Positions 7,246 through 15,275 of a DNA stretch of 64,000 nt are shown piece by piece. Under the pieces are notes generated by a model, which had not been told where the DNA came from, did not search any database, and was given only the letters and a program-made list of their open reading frames with translations. The stretch spans positions 1-64,000 of the forward strand of contig JBDIBB010000002.1 in the NCBI GenBank assembly GCA_039812685.1, written 5' to 3'. Positions within the stretch are counted from its first letter, which is position 1. The number at the start of each line of letters is the position of its first letter. Origin of the DNA: JBDIBB01 sp039812685. Lineage in GTDB: Bacteria > Acidobacteriota > Vicinamibacteria > Vicinamibacterales > JAFNAJ01. A program made the translations under genes and the position numbers.

Positions 7246-10200
7246 ATGCGCACGAGAACCCGGCGCGCGATTCGCGCGGCGGCGCTCACGCTGCTGATCG
7301 TCTTCGCGGCAGCGGAGGCGATGGCCCAGACCCCGTTCGTTCCCTATTACGGGAAGAACCGGGTCAAGTACGACAACTTCGAGTGGCACATCTACACGAC
7401 GGAGCACTTCGAGATCTACTACTACCCGGAACTCGAGAGCCACCTCGAGCGCGTGGCCGGCTACGCCGAGAGCGCCTACCAGCAGATCAGCTCCGACCTC
7501 AAGCACGACCTGGCCTTCAAGGTGCCGATGGTCGTCTTCAAGACCCAGAGCGAGTTCCAGCAGCAGAACATCATGCAGGGTGACGTGCCCGAGGGCGTCG
7601 CGGCGTTTGCCGAGCCCTCCCGCTCCCGCCTGGTGCTGCCGATCGACGAACCCACCGATCAGCTCTACCGGCTCATCGTTCACGAGCTGACGCACATCTT
7701 CGAGTTCGACATCATCCCCCGCTCGCTCATCCGGCGGAACGTGCCGCTCTGGGTCGACGAGGGCCTGTCGGACTTCCTCGCCGGGGTGTGGCGGCCGCTC
7801 GACCTGATGACGGTCCGCGACGTGGCCGTCGCCGAGAACGTCCCGAAGATGAGCGAGATGGAGGGCTACGGCGACTTCAACAACGCCCGCATGGTCTACA
7901 ACCTCGGGCATGCCGCCTTCGAGTTCATGGAGTCGAAGTGGGGCAAGGAGGGGATCCGCCAGTTCCTCTTCGCGCTGCGCAAGAACGTGATCGGCGGCGG
8001 CGACAGCGCCTACCAGGACGCCTTCAAGGTGTCGAGCGAGGAGTTCGACGAGCAGTTCCAGAAGTACCTCAAGGATCGCTTCAAGCCGTTCCGCGACAAG
8101 GAGCGGCCCACCGACTACGGGCGCAACCTCGCGCCCAACCCCGAGAAGACCCGCTACTCGGCGGTCCTCTCGATCGAGCCCTCGCCTTCCGGCGATCTGA
8201 TGGCGGCCGTCGTCGGCAACCGCCGCGATCAGGAACTCGACATCGTCCTCATCTCGACCAAGGACGGCGAGGCGGTGCGCAACCTCACGAAGGGCTTCGA
8301 TCCGTCGAGGGGCTTCGAGTACATCGCCGTGCCGGGTGCGCGCTGGAACACGGTGCCGTGGGTGTCGTGGGCGCCGGCCGGCGACCGGCTGGCGTATTTC
8401 GTCCGCAAGGAGAAATACCGGGCCCTGATGATCCAGAACGCGGTCACGGGCAGGTACGAGGACCGGATCGAGCTGCCGCAGGTCGACTCGCCGGAATCGC
8501 CCGACATCTCGCCCGACGGCCGCTACGTCGCCTTCTCCGCCCTGCAGAACGCCACCGGCGACATCTGGATGCTCGACCTGCAGACGCGCGATCTGCAGAA
8601 CGTGACCAAGGACGAGTTCGCCGACTACGCGCCGACGTTCTCGCCCGACGGCAGGTCGCTCGTCTACGTCTCGCGGATCAGCGGCAACGACAAGCTGTTC
8701 CGCCTGGACCTCGACACGAAGAAGAAGACGCAGCTCACCTTCGGGACGCACGACGACTCGGCGGCGCAGTTCCTGGACGCCGGCACGCTGGTGTTCTCCT
8801 CGACGGCCACCGATCCCGCCAAGCCGGTGGAGCCCGAGGTGGCGCGCAACGACAACATCTACAACATCTGGACGCTCACGCTCGCGACGGGCGAGCTGCG
8901 GCAGTACACCGACACGCTCACCGGGAACCTGTCGCCGGTGCCGCTGCGCGAGGCCGGCGCGGAGAAGCCCGCTGACACCAGGATCGCGTTCGTCACCTAC
9001 TACAAGGGCGATTACGGGGTGCACACGATCGTGCCGAAGGAGCCGGTGGCGACGGCCGCCTCGGCCGACTTCGGCGCGCCGGGACCGGTGATCGACTTCC
9101 AGGCGCCGCTCACCCACGCGCTGCTGCCGGCCAACCAGCGCCGCAAGGGCACGTTCGAGAAGATGTTCCTCGACGGCCGGCCGCCGGTCGCCATCGGCGT
9201 CACCAGCGGCGGCGACTTCTTCGGCGGCACGCAGATCACCTTCAGCGACGTGCTCGGCGACAAGCAGTTCAACTTCTACGCCGCCTCGGTGTCGCAGTAC
9301 CGCACCTACTCGGGCTCGTACGTCAACCTGTCACACCGCTTCCAGTACGCCCTGCAGGGGTATTCGTCCACGCTCTTCTTCTACGGACTGCAGCCGGGCC
9401 TGCTCTACGACCCCGGCTTCGGCTTCCTCGATCGCGACCAGGCGATCGCCACGCGGACCTCGCGGGGCGCGTCGGCGTTCGGCATCTACCCGCTCAACCG
9501 GTCGAACCGCATCGAGCTGTTCGGCGGCATCGTCAATTACGAGGAGAAGTACAACGATCCGCTGCTGGAGTACCTCGCCGACTACTATCAGCAGCAGGCC
9601 TACGGCACGACCGTCTTCCGTCGCGGAACGGCGTATCCGGTCGGCGCGGCGTTCGTGCGCGAGACGACGATCTTCCGCCAGTTCGGGCCGCTGTCGGGCG
9701 ACACCATGCGCCTGTCGCTCGAGACCGCGCCGAAGATGGGCAACAGCCTGAGCAGCACGACGGCCGACGTCGACGTGCGGAAGTACTTCCGCATCGGCGC
9801 CACCGGTCTGTTCGCCGTCCGCGCCAAGGGCTACAAGAGCTGGGGCGACGCCCCCAACTTCTTCTTCTTCGGCGGCAACTCCGAGCTCCGCGGTTACGAC
9901 TACCTCCAGTTCGTGGGCAACGAGGGCTTCTTCGCCAACGCCGAGCTGCGCTTCCCGCTGGTGCAGGCGTTCCTGACGCCGATCGGCGTGCTGGGTGGCA
10001 TCAGGGGGGCGTTCTTCTTCGGCATCGGTGGCGCCAGGTTCACCAGCATCCCCTTCACGTTCTCCACCAGCCGCGACGAGGTGTACAGCCCGGTGATCGG
10101 CTACGTGGCCAATCCGGTCACGCAGTCCTACGAGCCGGTGTTCGGACCGGCGCAGACGATCTCCGGCTTCAGGCTGCAGGACGGCCGCGCCTCCTACGGC

Positions 10201-10362
10201 ATCGGGCTCCAGACCTTCGCGCTGGGCTTCCCAATCCACTTCGACTGGTCGTGGCGTACGCTCTTCAACCGGCAATGGGAAGACGCGCTGTTTGCGATCA
10301 ACGGCGGCAGCAGCGCGTTCCGCAAGTCGCGCTTCACGGTCTGGGTGGGATTCGACTTCTAG
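7246..10362 (+). CDS. Peptidase MA-like / beta-propeller / outer-membrane barrel fusion
   Basis: A 1038-residue exported protein. Residues 1-28 form a signal peptide ending AEAMAQ. Residues about 45-250 are a gluzincin-type peptidase with HELTH (146-150) and the downstream Glu in WVDEGLSD (about 172), giving HExxH...E zinc ligands. Residues about 270-640 contain TolB/PD40-like beta-propeller repeats (SPDISPDGRYVAFSA, APTFSPDGRSLVYVS). The C-terminal ~400 residues are Gly/aromatic strands ending VWVGFDF, as in BamA-type surface-antigen barrels with a terminal Phe. It probably sits in the outer membrane with peptidase and propeller in the periplasm. The stop codon and the last base of the final Phe codon belong to a dispersed repeat starting at 10359. 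The substrate is unknown. Confidence 0.9.
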   Translation: MRTRTRRAIRAAALTLLIVFAAAEAMAQTPFVPYYGKNRVKYDNFEWHIYTTEHFEIYYYPELESHLERVAGYAESAYQQISSDLKHDLAFKVPMVVFKTQSEFQQQNIMQGDVPEGVAAFAEPSRSRLVLPIDEPTDQLYRLIVHELTHIFEFDIIPRSLIRRNVPLWVDEGLSDFLAGVWRPLDLMTVRDVAVAENVPKMSEMEGYGDFNNARMVYNLGHAAFEFMESKWGKEGIRQFLFALRKNVIGGGDSAYQDAFKVSSEEFDEQFQKYLKDRFKPFRDKERPTDYGRNLAPNPEKTRYSAVLSIEPSPSGDLMAAVVGNRRDQELDIVLISTKDGEAVRNLTKGFDPSRGFEYIAVPGARWNTVPWVSWAPAGDRLAYFVRKEKYRALMIQNAVTGRYEDRIELPQVDSPESPDISPDGRYVAFSALQNATGDIWMLDLQTRDLQNVTKDEFADYAPTFSPDGRSLVYVSRISGNDKLFRLDLDTKKKTQLTFGTHDDSAAQFLDAGTLVFSSTATDPAKPVEPEVARNDNIYNIWTLTLATGELRQYTDTLTGNLSPVPLREAGAEKPADTRIAFVTYYKGDYGVHTIVPKEPVATAASADFGAPGPVIDFQAPLTHALLPANQRRKGTFEKMFLDGRPPVAIGVTSGGDFFGGTQITFSDVLGDKQFNFYAASVSQYRTYSGSYVNLSHRFQYALQGYSSTLFFYGLQPGLLYDPGFGFLDRDQAIATRTSRGASAFGIYPLNRSNRIELFGGIVNYEEKYNDPLLEYLADYYQQQAYGTTVFRRGTAYPVGAAFVRETTIFRQFGPLSGDTMRLSLETAPKMGNSLSSTTADVDVRKYFRIGATGLFAVRAKGYKSWGDAPNFFFFGGNSELRGYDYLQFVGNEGFFANAELRFPLVQAFLTPIGVLGGIRGAFFFGIGGARFTSIPFTFSTSRDEVYSPVIGYVANPVTQSYEPVFGPAQTISGFRLQDGRASYGIGLQTFALGFPIHFDWSWRTLFNRQWEDALFAINGGSSAFRKSRFTVWVGFDF

Positions 10363-10407
10363 CAGTCCGTGGTGGAAGTGCCGCGTCGCACCGAGACGGG
10401 CGCGGCG
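10359..10407 (+). repeat. 49-bp copy of the dispersed CTAGCAGTCCGTGG repeat
   Basis: This stretch, beginning CTAGCAGTCCGTGGTGGAAG, is identical over 49 bases to 60185-60233, the left arm of a 166-bp palindromic element about 50 kb away. Only one arm is present here; similarity ends at 10408. The TAG in the leading CTAG is the stop codon of the preceding gene. The region from 10408 to 10528 shows nothing else. Confidence 0.85.
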
Positions 10408-10528
10408 ACATCCATCAGCCCCGCCGCCTGTCCTGGCCGCGTCGGGCACGCGGGCGTGTCGTCCGACGCGGGTTCTCCGGTGCCGATGCGTCAGGCCGCC
10501 GCGCGGCCGCGCGTGAGGTCGCGCTGCC

Positions 10529-12043
10529 CTACTGCAGCCGCATCTCGCTGCGTGGCAGGTCGATCGCCACCCGGTACCGGCTCAGGAACTTGTGGCCGAC
10601 GATGCCGCCCAGATCCAGGCCGAGCAGCGCGCTGGGCGCGTCGAGATCGAGCACGGCCACGGCCGTGTTCGCCAGTTCGACCCTGTCGAACGTCAGGTGA
10701 AGTCCGGGCATCAGGAACGCGCTGTCATCGAGGCCGGATGCCCCGTACACCTTCAGAGGGATGTGGCGCGGAGGGCGCAGCTGCAGCGCCGCGGCCGTGG
10801 ATCGGCTGATCGAGATCACCTGGCCGCCGGTGTCGATGACGAACGGCGCCGGGTTGTCCCTGTTGATGAGGCCGCGCACGAGCGCCAGCCGGTGCACCCG
10901 CATCGGCAGCCGCTCCGCTCCAGCACTTCCCTCCTCGAGCGCGCGCGCCATCACGAGCACGCGGTTGCGGTAGTCGATCTCCATCGAGTAGCCGAAGGCG
11001 ATCGGGTTGAAGCTCTCGGCCTCGCCCGTCGGCATGTCCGCCAGCGGCGGACTCTTGATCAGCGTCGGCACGTTCTCGAGGTCGAGCGTCCCCGCCTGGA
11101 AGCGGTTGACGCGGCCCTTCAGCACGGCCCGCATGCCGAGGCCGCCGACGCCGGCCGTCAGCGTGTAGACGTCAGGGCGGACGTCGTGCTTCTCGGCAAC
11201 CGGCCGGGTGACCACCATCATCTCCGCGCCGGTGTCGACCACGAACGGCATCTCGCGTCCGCCGTTCACGCGGGCGGTGACCAGGATCTTGTCGCGCTCG
11301 AGCCGGAACGGGATCCGGTGCACGGCGTCAGCCGATTCCCGCCGGGGACGCAGCGGCTCGCGGGATCCGAACGCCCGCAGGAACCTCACCTGCTGGATGG
11401 CCCAGATGGCGACGTCGTTGGTCTCGCGGTAGGGCAACAGGACGACGTAGCGCGTGAACGCGTCGGCGGCCTCCCGGTAGCGCCGGCCCGCCTGGTAGAC
11501 GCTGCCCATCGTGTGATGCCAGTCGGGCTCCCAGGGTTCGGCGAGGATCGCGGCGCGCGCCTCGGCCATCGCCTCTTCCGGGTCGCCGCGCGCGAGCAGC
11601 GCGCGCGCGAGGCCGTTGTGCGCCCGCGGGGTATCGGGATTCACCTGCAGGGCCCGGCGATAGGATGCCTCGGCCTCCTCGAACAGTCCGGCCGCCCAGA
11701 GCGTGTCGGCCTCGAGCGCAATCGATTCGGGATCCGACGGATCGAGCATCGACACCTGGAAGGCCACGTCGCGTGCGCGCCTGAACTCGGCCGAGCGCAG
11801 CAGCGCGCGGGTGAGCTGCCGGCCCAGCGCGGGCCGGCGATCCGGCGCGGCCGCGATGAAGGCCTGCTCGTACGGCTCCACCGCGTCGCGAAACCGGCCC
11901 TCGCGATAGAGCATGTCGCCGAGTTCCGCCTGCAGCGCGGCGACGACCGGCGCATCGCGCGCGGCCTTCGGGACGGCAGACAGCAGGCAGGCGAGACCCG
12001 CGACGGCGGCGGGCAGCACGAGACGCGTCCGGTGGTTCCGCAT
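10529..12043 (-). CDS. TPR protein with two retropepsin-like aspartyl protease domains
   Basis: A 504-residue protein with an N-terminal hydrophobic segment (about 8-24), probably a signal peptide. Residues about 35-215 hold tetratricopeptide-like helices (GDMLYREGRFRDAVEPYEQA, EEAEASYRRALQVNPDTPRA). Two retropepsin-type half-domains follow, each with its own catalytic motif: PFVVDTGAE (Asp270) and PFVIDTGGQ (Asp404). The C-terminus LGGIVGHKFLSRYRVAIDLP is the usual end of the second lobe. Two DTG motifs in one chain allow an internal pseudo-dimer, unlike single-motif retroviral-type bacterial proteases that must dimerise. It likely acts in the periplasm. The substrate is unknown, and it has no evident operon partner. 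Confidence 0.85.
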   Translation of the reverse strand: MRNHRTRLVLPAAVAGLACLLSAVPKAARDAPVVAALQAELGDMLYREGRFRDAVEPYEQAFIAAAPDRRPALGRQLTRALLRSAEFRRARDVAFQVSMLDPSDPESIALEADTLWAAGLFEEAEASYRRALQVNPDTPRAHNGLARALLARGDPEEAMAEARAAILAEPWEPDWHHTMGSVYQAGRRYREAADAFTRYVVLLPYRETNDVAIWAIQQVRFLRAFGSREPLRPRRESADAVHRIPFRLERDKILVTARVNGGREMPFVVDTGAEMMVVTRPVAEKHDVRPDVYTLTAGVGGLGMRAVLKGRVNRFQAGTLDLENVPTLIKSPPLADMPTGEAESFNPIAFGYSMEIDYRNRVLVMARALEEGSAGAERLPMRVHRLALVRGLINRDNPAPFVIDTGGQVISISRSTAAALQLRPPRHIPLKVYGASGLDDSAFLMPGLHLTFDRVELANTAVAVLDLDAPSALLGLDLGGIVGHKFLSRYRVAIDLPRSEMRLQ

Positions 12044-12118
12044 GGAGGGCGTCCTCGCGACGGCGCGCCCGTCGGCGCGCGGGTGTCGAACCCGTCAGGG
12101 CACCGGGGCCGGCATCCC

Positions 12119-12589
12119 TCAGCGCTCGTAGGGCTCGATGGGCAGGCCGTCGTACATGTCGTCGATCCGCATCACCTGCGACATGCGATCGTAGCTGCCG
12201 ATCTCGTAGTCCTCGCTCATCACGAGGGCCTTCACCGGTTTGGTCGGGCACACCTCGGCGCACAACCCGCAGAAGGAGCAGCGCGAGAGGTTGAAGTCGA
12301 AGTAGTCCAGCGCCTTGATCTTCTGCCCCGGCTCGCGGTGGCCGCCGAGCGTGATCAGATCGTCGGGACACGCCTTGGCGCACTGATCGCACACGATGCA
12401 GGTCTGGGCGCCCGTTTCGGGATCCACCTGCAGCCGCAGCACGCCGCGGTAGCGCGGCGCCACCGGCCGCCGCTCGGCCGGGTACTGGAACGTGAAGGCC
12501 GGCTGGGGCGTGTAACGCAGCGTCAGCCAGAGGCCCTTGAAGAGATCGACGAGGAACACCCGGCGGAGAAAGGTGGCGACGGCCGACAT
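12119..12589 (-). CDS. nuoI: NuoI-like 4Fe-4S subunit
   Basis: A 156-residue protein with two [4Fe-4S] motifs, CIVCDQCAKACP and CSFCGLCAEVCP, and the amphipathic N-terminus typical of complex I subunit NuoI (GLWLTLRYTPQPAFTFQYP). In complex I this subunit carries clusters N6a and N6b between the NADH and quinone modules. Its start is two bases from the stop of the NuoB-like gene, so the two are co-transcribed. No other complex I genes lie in the window, which is unusual for this operon. A hydrogenase-type relative is possible, but the Tyr-Pro-rich N-terminus fits NuoI. Confidence 0.85.
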   Translation of the reverse strand: MSAVATFLRRVFLVDLFKGLWLTLRYTPQPAFTFQYPAERRPVAPRYRGVLRLQVDPETGAQTCIVCDQCAKACPDDLITLGGHREPGQKIKALDYFDFNLSRCSFCGLCAEVCPTKPVKALVMSEDYEIGSYDRMSQVMRIDDMYDGLPIEPYER

Positions 12590-12591
12590 CG

Positions 12592-13128
12592 CTAGCTCCT
12601 GTCCTCGACGAGCACCGGCTCGCTGGCGCCAGCCGGGATGACGCGCTCGCGGCGCAGCACCGCGGTTTCCTTGAGGATCTTGTCCTGCAGCCGCATCAGG
12701 CCGTAGAGCAGCGCCTCGGGACGCGGGGGACAGCCCGAGACGTACACGTCGACCGGCACGATCTTGTCCACGCCCTGCACCACGCTGTAGGTGGGAAACG
12801 GGCCGCCCGCGTTCGCGCACGAGCCCATCGAGATCACCCATTTCGGCTCGGGCATCTGGTCGTAGAGCCGCCGCAGGATCGGCGCCATCTTCTTGGTGAC
12901 CGTGCCGGCCACGATCATCAGATCGGCCTGCCGCGGCGAGGCCCGGAACACCTCGGCGCCGAACCGCGCGATGTCGAAGCGGGGTCCGCCGGCGGCCATC
13001 ATCTCGATGGCACAGCAGGCGAGCCCGAATCCCATGGGCCACAGCGACGACTTGCGGGCCCACGCCAGCACCTGATCCACGCTGGTCGTGATGATGTTGT
13101 CCTCGAAGCGATGGTCGATGAGTCCCAT
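12592..13128 (-). CDS. nuoB: NuoB-like [4Fe-4S] subunit
   Basis: A 178-residue protein of the NuoB/PSST family, which holds cluster N2 at the quinone site of complex I. The four ligands are visible: the tandem Cys of [18 protein letters not shown] and [20 protein letters not shown] and [24 protein letters not shown] are family signatures. It lies between a ferredoxin gene (59 bases upstream) and the NuoI-like gene. NuoC, NuoD and the membrane subunits are not adjacent, so the partners are either encoded elsewhere or this is a specialised module. Confidence 0.9.
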   Translation of the reverse strand: MGLIDHRFEDNIITTSVDQVLAWARKSSLWPMGFGLACCAIEMMAAGGPRFDIARFGAEVFRASPRQADLMIVAGTVTKKMAPILRRLYDQMPEPKWVISMGSCANAGGPFPTYSVVQGVDKIVPVDVYVSGCPPRPEALLYGLMRLQDKILKETAVLRRERVIPAGASEPVLVEDRS

Positions 13129-13187
13129 CTGGGCGTCCTCACAGCCGGATTGACCCCCGCCCCTGACGGGGGCCATCCCGCCGCGCG

Positions 13188-13448
13188 CTACTTCTGATAA
13201 TACTCTGCGTTCACCGGGATGAAGTGCTTCCACTTCTCGGGCACTTCGTCCAGCGCGAAGATCGCTTCGACCGGGCACGCCGGAACGCAGGCGCCGCAAT
13301 CGATGCACTCGTCCGGGTGGATGTAGAGCATCTCGGCCGTGGCGAACTCCGGCTCGTCCTTGCGCGGGTGGATGCAGTCCACCGGGCACACGTCCACGCA
13401 CGCCGTGTCCTTGGTGCCGATGCAGGGCTCGGTGATGATGTAAGCCAC
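13188..13448 (-). CDS. FdxA-type ferredoxin
   Basis: An 86-residue ferredoxin. The N-terminal motif [18 protein letters not shown] has the C-x7-C-x3-CP pattern seen in seven-iron ferredoxins, with an extra Cys in the CPVDC loop. The second motif [16 protein letters not shown] is a normal [4Fe-4S] site. The N-terminus MAYIITEPC is typical of this family. It lies just upstream of NuoB and NuoI in the same direction, so it may supply or accept electrons for that module. Confidence 0.92.
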   Translation of the reverse strand: MAYIITEPCIGTKDTACVDVCPVDCIHPRKDEPEFATAEMLYIHPDECIDCGACVPACPVEAIFALDEVPEKWKHFIPVNAEYYQK

Positions 13449-13549
13449 CTTGTCGTCTCCTCCTTGCGTCCTCGCGGGAACGCTCTCGTCATCGGGAGCA
13501 CCACGCCCCCGGATGCGCGCCAGCCCCGGTCCGGTTCACCACCGGGCCG

Positions 13550-14353
13550 TCATGCCGTGACCGAAAAGGCCGCGGCCGGCAGATGGCCGAGCCTGACCGA
13601 CACCAGCCGCGCCAGCTCCCAGGCCTGCCGCTGGGTCTCGCGGCACAGCAGGCCGTCGTCTGCCCCATGGCCGAACAATCCCACGCGCGCGACCTCCCGG
13701 CCCGTGTAGTCGAAGACCGGCGCGCACGTGCAGTTGAGCCGCGGCGCCGTCGAGCCGCCGTCGGCCACGCCGAACCGCCGCACGACCTCCTCACCCCGCG
13801 CCACATCGGACGCCTGCACGAGCCTGAGGCAGCTCAGGCGCCGCCCGGTGACCGCCGGCTCCCGCAGGTAGATCGCGCAGTGCGCGGGCATCTCCCGCCC
13901 GTGCGTGGTGTGCATGGCCACTTCGTCAGGCCCGGCCGCCCACACGTACGTGACCTCGCCGGTGGCCGCCACGGCCACGAACGCCCGCGAGCCCGTCCGC
14001 AGCACGAACTCCCGCACGACCGGGTAGGCGTGCAGCCGCAGTTCCGAACGCCCGAGCCAGCGGAAGCTGAGGTCGAGCATCTTCAGACCGAGCGCGTAGC
14101 GGCCCGAGTCTTCGTCCTGGCGAACATAGCCGCGGCGCCGCAAGACGCCCAGCAGACGATGCACGGTGGGCGCGGGCAGCCTGGAAGCCTGCGCCAGTTC
14201 CTTGATGGACAGGCCCCTGGCCGCACCGGCCAGGATCTCGCACAACTCCAGCGCCTTGTCGAGCGACGTTGGCCGCTCCTGGGGGCGCTCGCTGGCCGGA
14301 GAGGAACCGGTACGGGCCGACTCGTCATTCCGCAATGCGGAACGAGATTCCAT
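13550..14353 (-). CDS. IclR-family transcriptional regulator
   Basis: A 267-residue regulator. A winged helix-turn-helix occupies residues about 29-85 (GLSIKELAQASRLPAPTVHRLLGVL), followed by an IclR effector-binding domain (about 100-260). Family members bind small carboxylates or aromatics and often sit next to their target genes. Here a DUF4097-like gene and a CaiB/BaiF CoA-transferase lie upstream on the same strand. A perfect 15-bp palindrome lies inside the first nine codons and could be its own operator. A TAGACT hexamer sits 8 bases before the ATG, suggesting its own, possibly leaderless, transcript. Confidence 0.88.
   Translation of the reverse strand: MESRSALRNDESARTGSSPASERPQERPTSLDKALELCEILAGAARGLSIKELAQASRLPAPTVHRLLGVLRRRGYVRQDEDSGRYALGLKMLDLSFRWLGRSELRLHAYPVVREFVLRTGSRAFVAVAATGEVTYVWAAGPDEVAMHTTHGREMPAHCAIYLREPAVTGRRLSCLRLVQASDVARGEEVVRRFGVADGGSTAPRLNCTCAPVFDYTGREVARVGLFGHGADDGLLCRETQRQAWELARLVSVRLGHLPAAAFSVTA
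14328..14342. promoter_or_regulatory. 15-bp palindrome, candidate IclR operator
   Basis: TTCCGCA-A-TGCGGAA is a perfect inverted repeat with 7-bp arms around one base, the size and symmetry of IclR-family operators. It lies 11-25 bases downstream of the A of the regulator's start codon. CTCGT/ACGAG flanks extend the symmetry loosely. Binding here would block its own transcription by a roadblock. Confidence 0.45.
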
Positions 14354-14361
14354 TGCTGGCC

Positions 14362-14367
14362 AGTCTA
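14362..14367 (-). promoter_or_regulatory. -10-like TAGACT before the IclR gene
   Basis: On the minus strand TAGACT is followed by 8 bases and then the ATG at 14353. It fits the group of -10 hexamers placed just before start codons in this window. No -35 is evident. Confidence 0.3.
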
Positions 14368-14519
14368 CGACCTGCCGTCATGGGGATCAAGGGCGTTTCA
14401 GGTCGGAGTTCGAGACCGGGACAGGCGGCTCGCGGCCGGTAGCCACCCCTCGGGGGCCCACACCCGACCGGAGGCAGGCGGCACCCGGGCTTGCGTGCCG
14501 TCACCCGGCCTGCCTGGCC

Positions 14520-15272
14520 TCAGGGCACCTCCAGCCGGATGTCTCCCCGCACCACGTCCACCGAGAGCAACGCCTTGCCCGTGCCGATGACGGCCTCCCG
14601 GATGCGGCGGCCCGGCCCGCCGCGCTCCTCGAGCGGCAGCGACGACACGACGCGGCCGCTGAGCGCGAGCAGAATCACGCGTGCATCGCGCGGGCGCGAG
14701 GCCAGGCGCACCGAGACATCGCCCGACAGGGCGCGCAGCCGCAGCAGGCCCTCCGGCGTCAGTTCGGCCTGCTCCACCTGGATGTCGCCCGTCCGCGTCT
14801 CCGCGCGGACGATGCCCGACACGCGGTCGAGACGAATGCCGCCGCGCTCCACCTTCACCTGCAGCGGCGCGCGCACGCCGCTCACCTCGCACTCGCCCTC
14901 GCCAACCTCCACCAGCACCGCCGTGTCGATCGGCACCGCGAGCACCACGCGCGCCCGCAGGGCGGGATCGCGCGAGTCGCCGGGCTGAAGCGCGCTCACG
15001 TACAAGGCGTCGTCCTCGGGCTCGATCCGTACCGGCAGCGCGCCGGGCGCCTGGCCGTCGGGCACGTCGCGCTCCACCTCGACGGAGATGTCCGCCCGGG
15101 GCTCGCCACGTACCACCACGCGGCCCGCGGTGACCCGGATGCGCGCCGGCCGTCCGACCACGGCGGGAACCACCTGGGCGATCCGGTCGCTGGCGGCGTG
15201 CGCGGATGCGGGCGCGCACAGCAGCGCGACGGCAGTCACGATCGAGGCGCTGCGCAGCCGCGCGCCCTTCAT
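14520..15272 (-). CDS. Secreted DUF4097-like protein
   Basis: A 250-residue protein with a signal peptide (residues 1-27, ending ASAHAASD). The rest is a run of short beta strands, several with the pattern of DUF4097 (adhesin-like, right-handed beta-helix) proteins: VEVGEGECEVSGVRAPLQV, IVRAETRTGDIQVEQ and LRALSGDVSVRL. No enzyme motif is seen. Its start lies 3 bases after the stop of the CoA-transferase gene, so the two are probably co-transcribed. It is distantly related in pattern to the DUF4097 lipoprotein at 52.8-53.6 kb. Confidence 0.7.
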   Translation of the reverse strand: MKGARLRSASIVTAVALLCAPASAHAASDRIAQVVPAVVGRPARIRVTAGRVVVRGEPRADISVEVERDVPDGQAPGALPVRIEPEDDALYVSALQPGDSRDPALRARVVLAVPIDTAVLVEVGEGECEVSGVRAPLQVKVERGGIRLDRVSGIVRAETRTGDIQVEQAELTPEGLLRLRALSGDVSVRLASRPRDARVILLALSGRVVSSLPLEERGGPGRRIREAVIGTGKALLSVDVVRGDIRLEVP

Positions 15273-15275
15273 GCC

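Noticed and set aside
12080..12100. GGTGTCGAACCCG resembling a tRNA T-arm.
   Set aside because: No acceptor stem, D-arm or anticodon arm can be placed around it.
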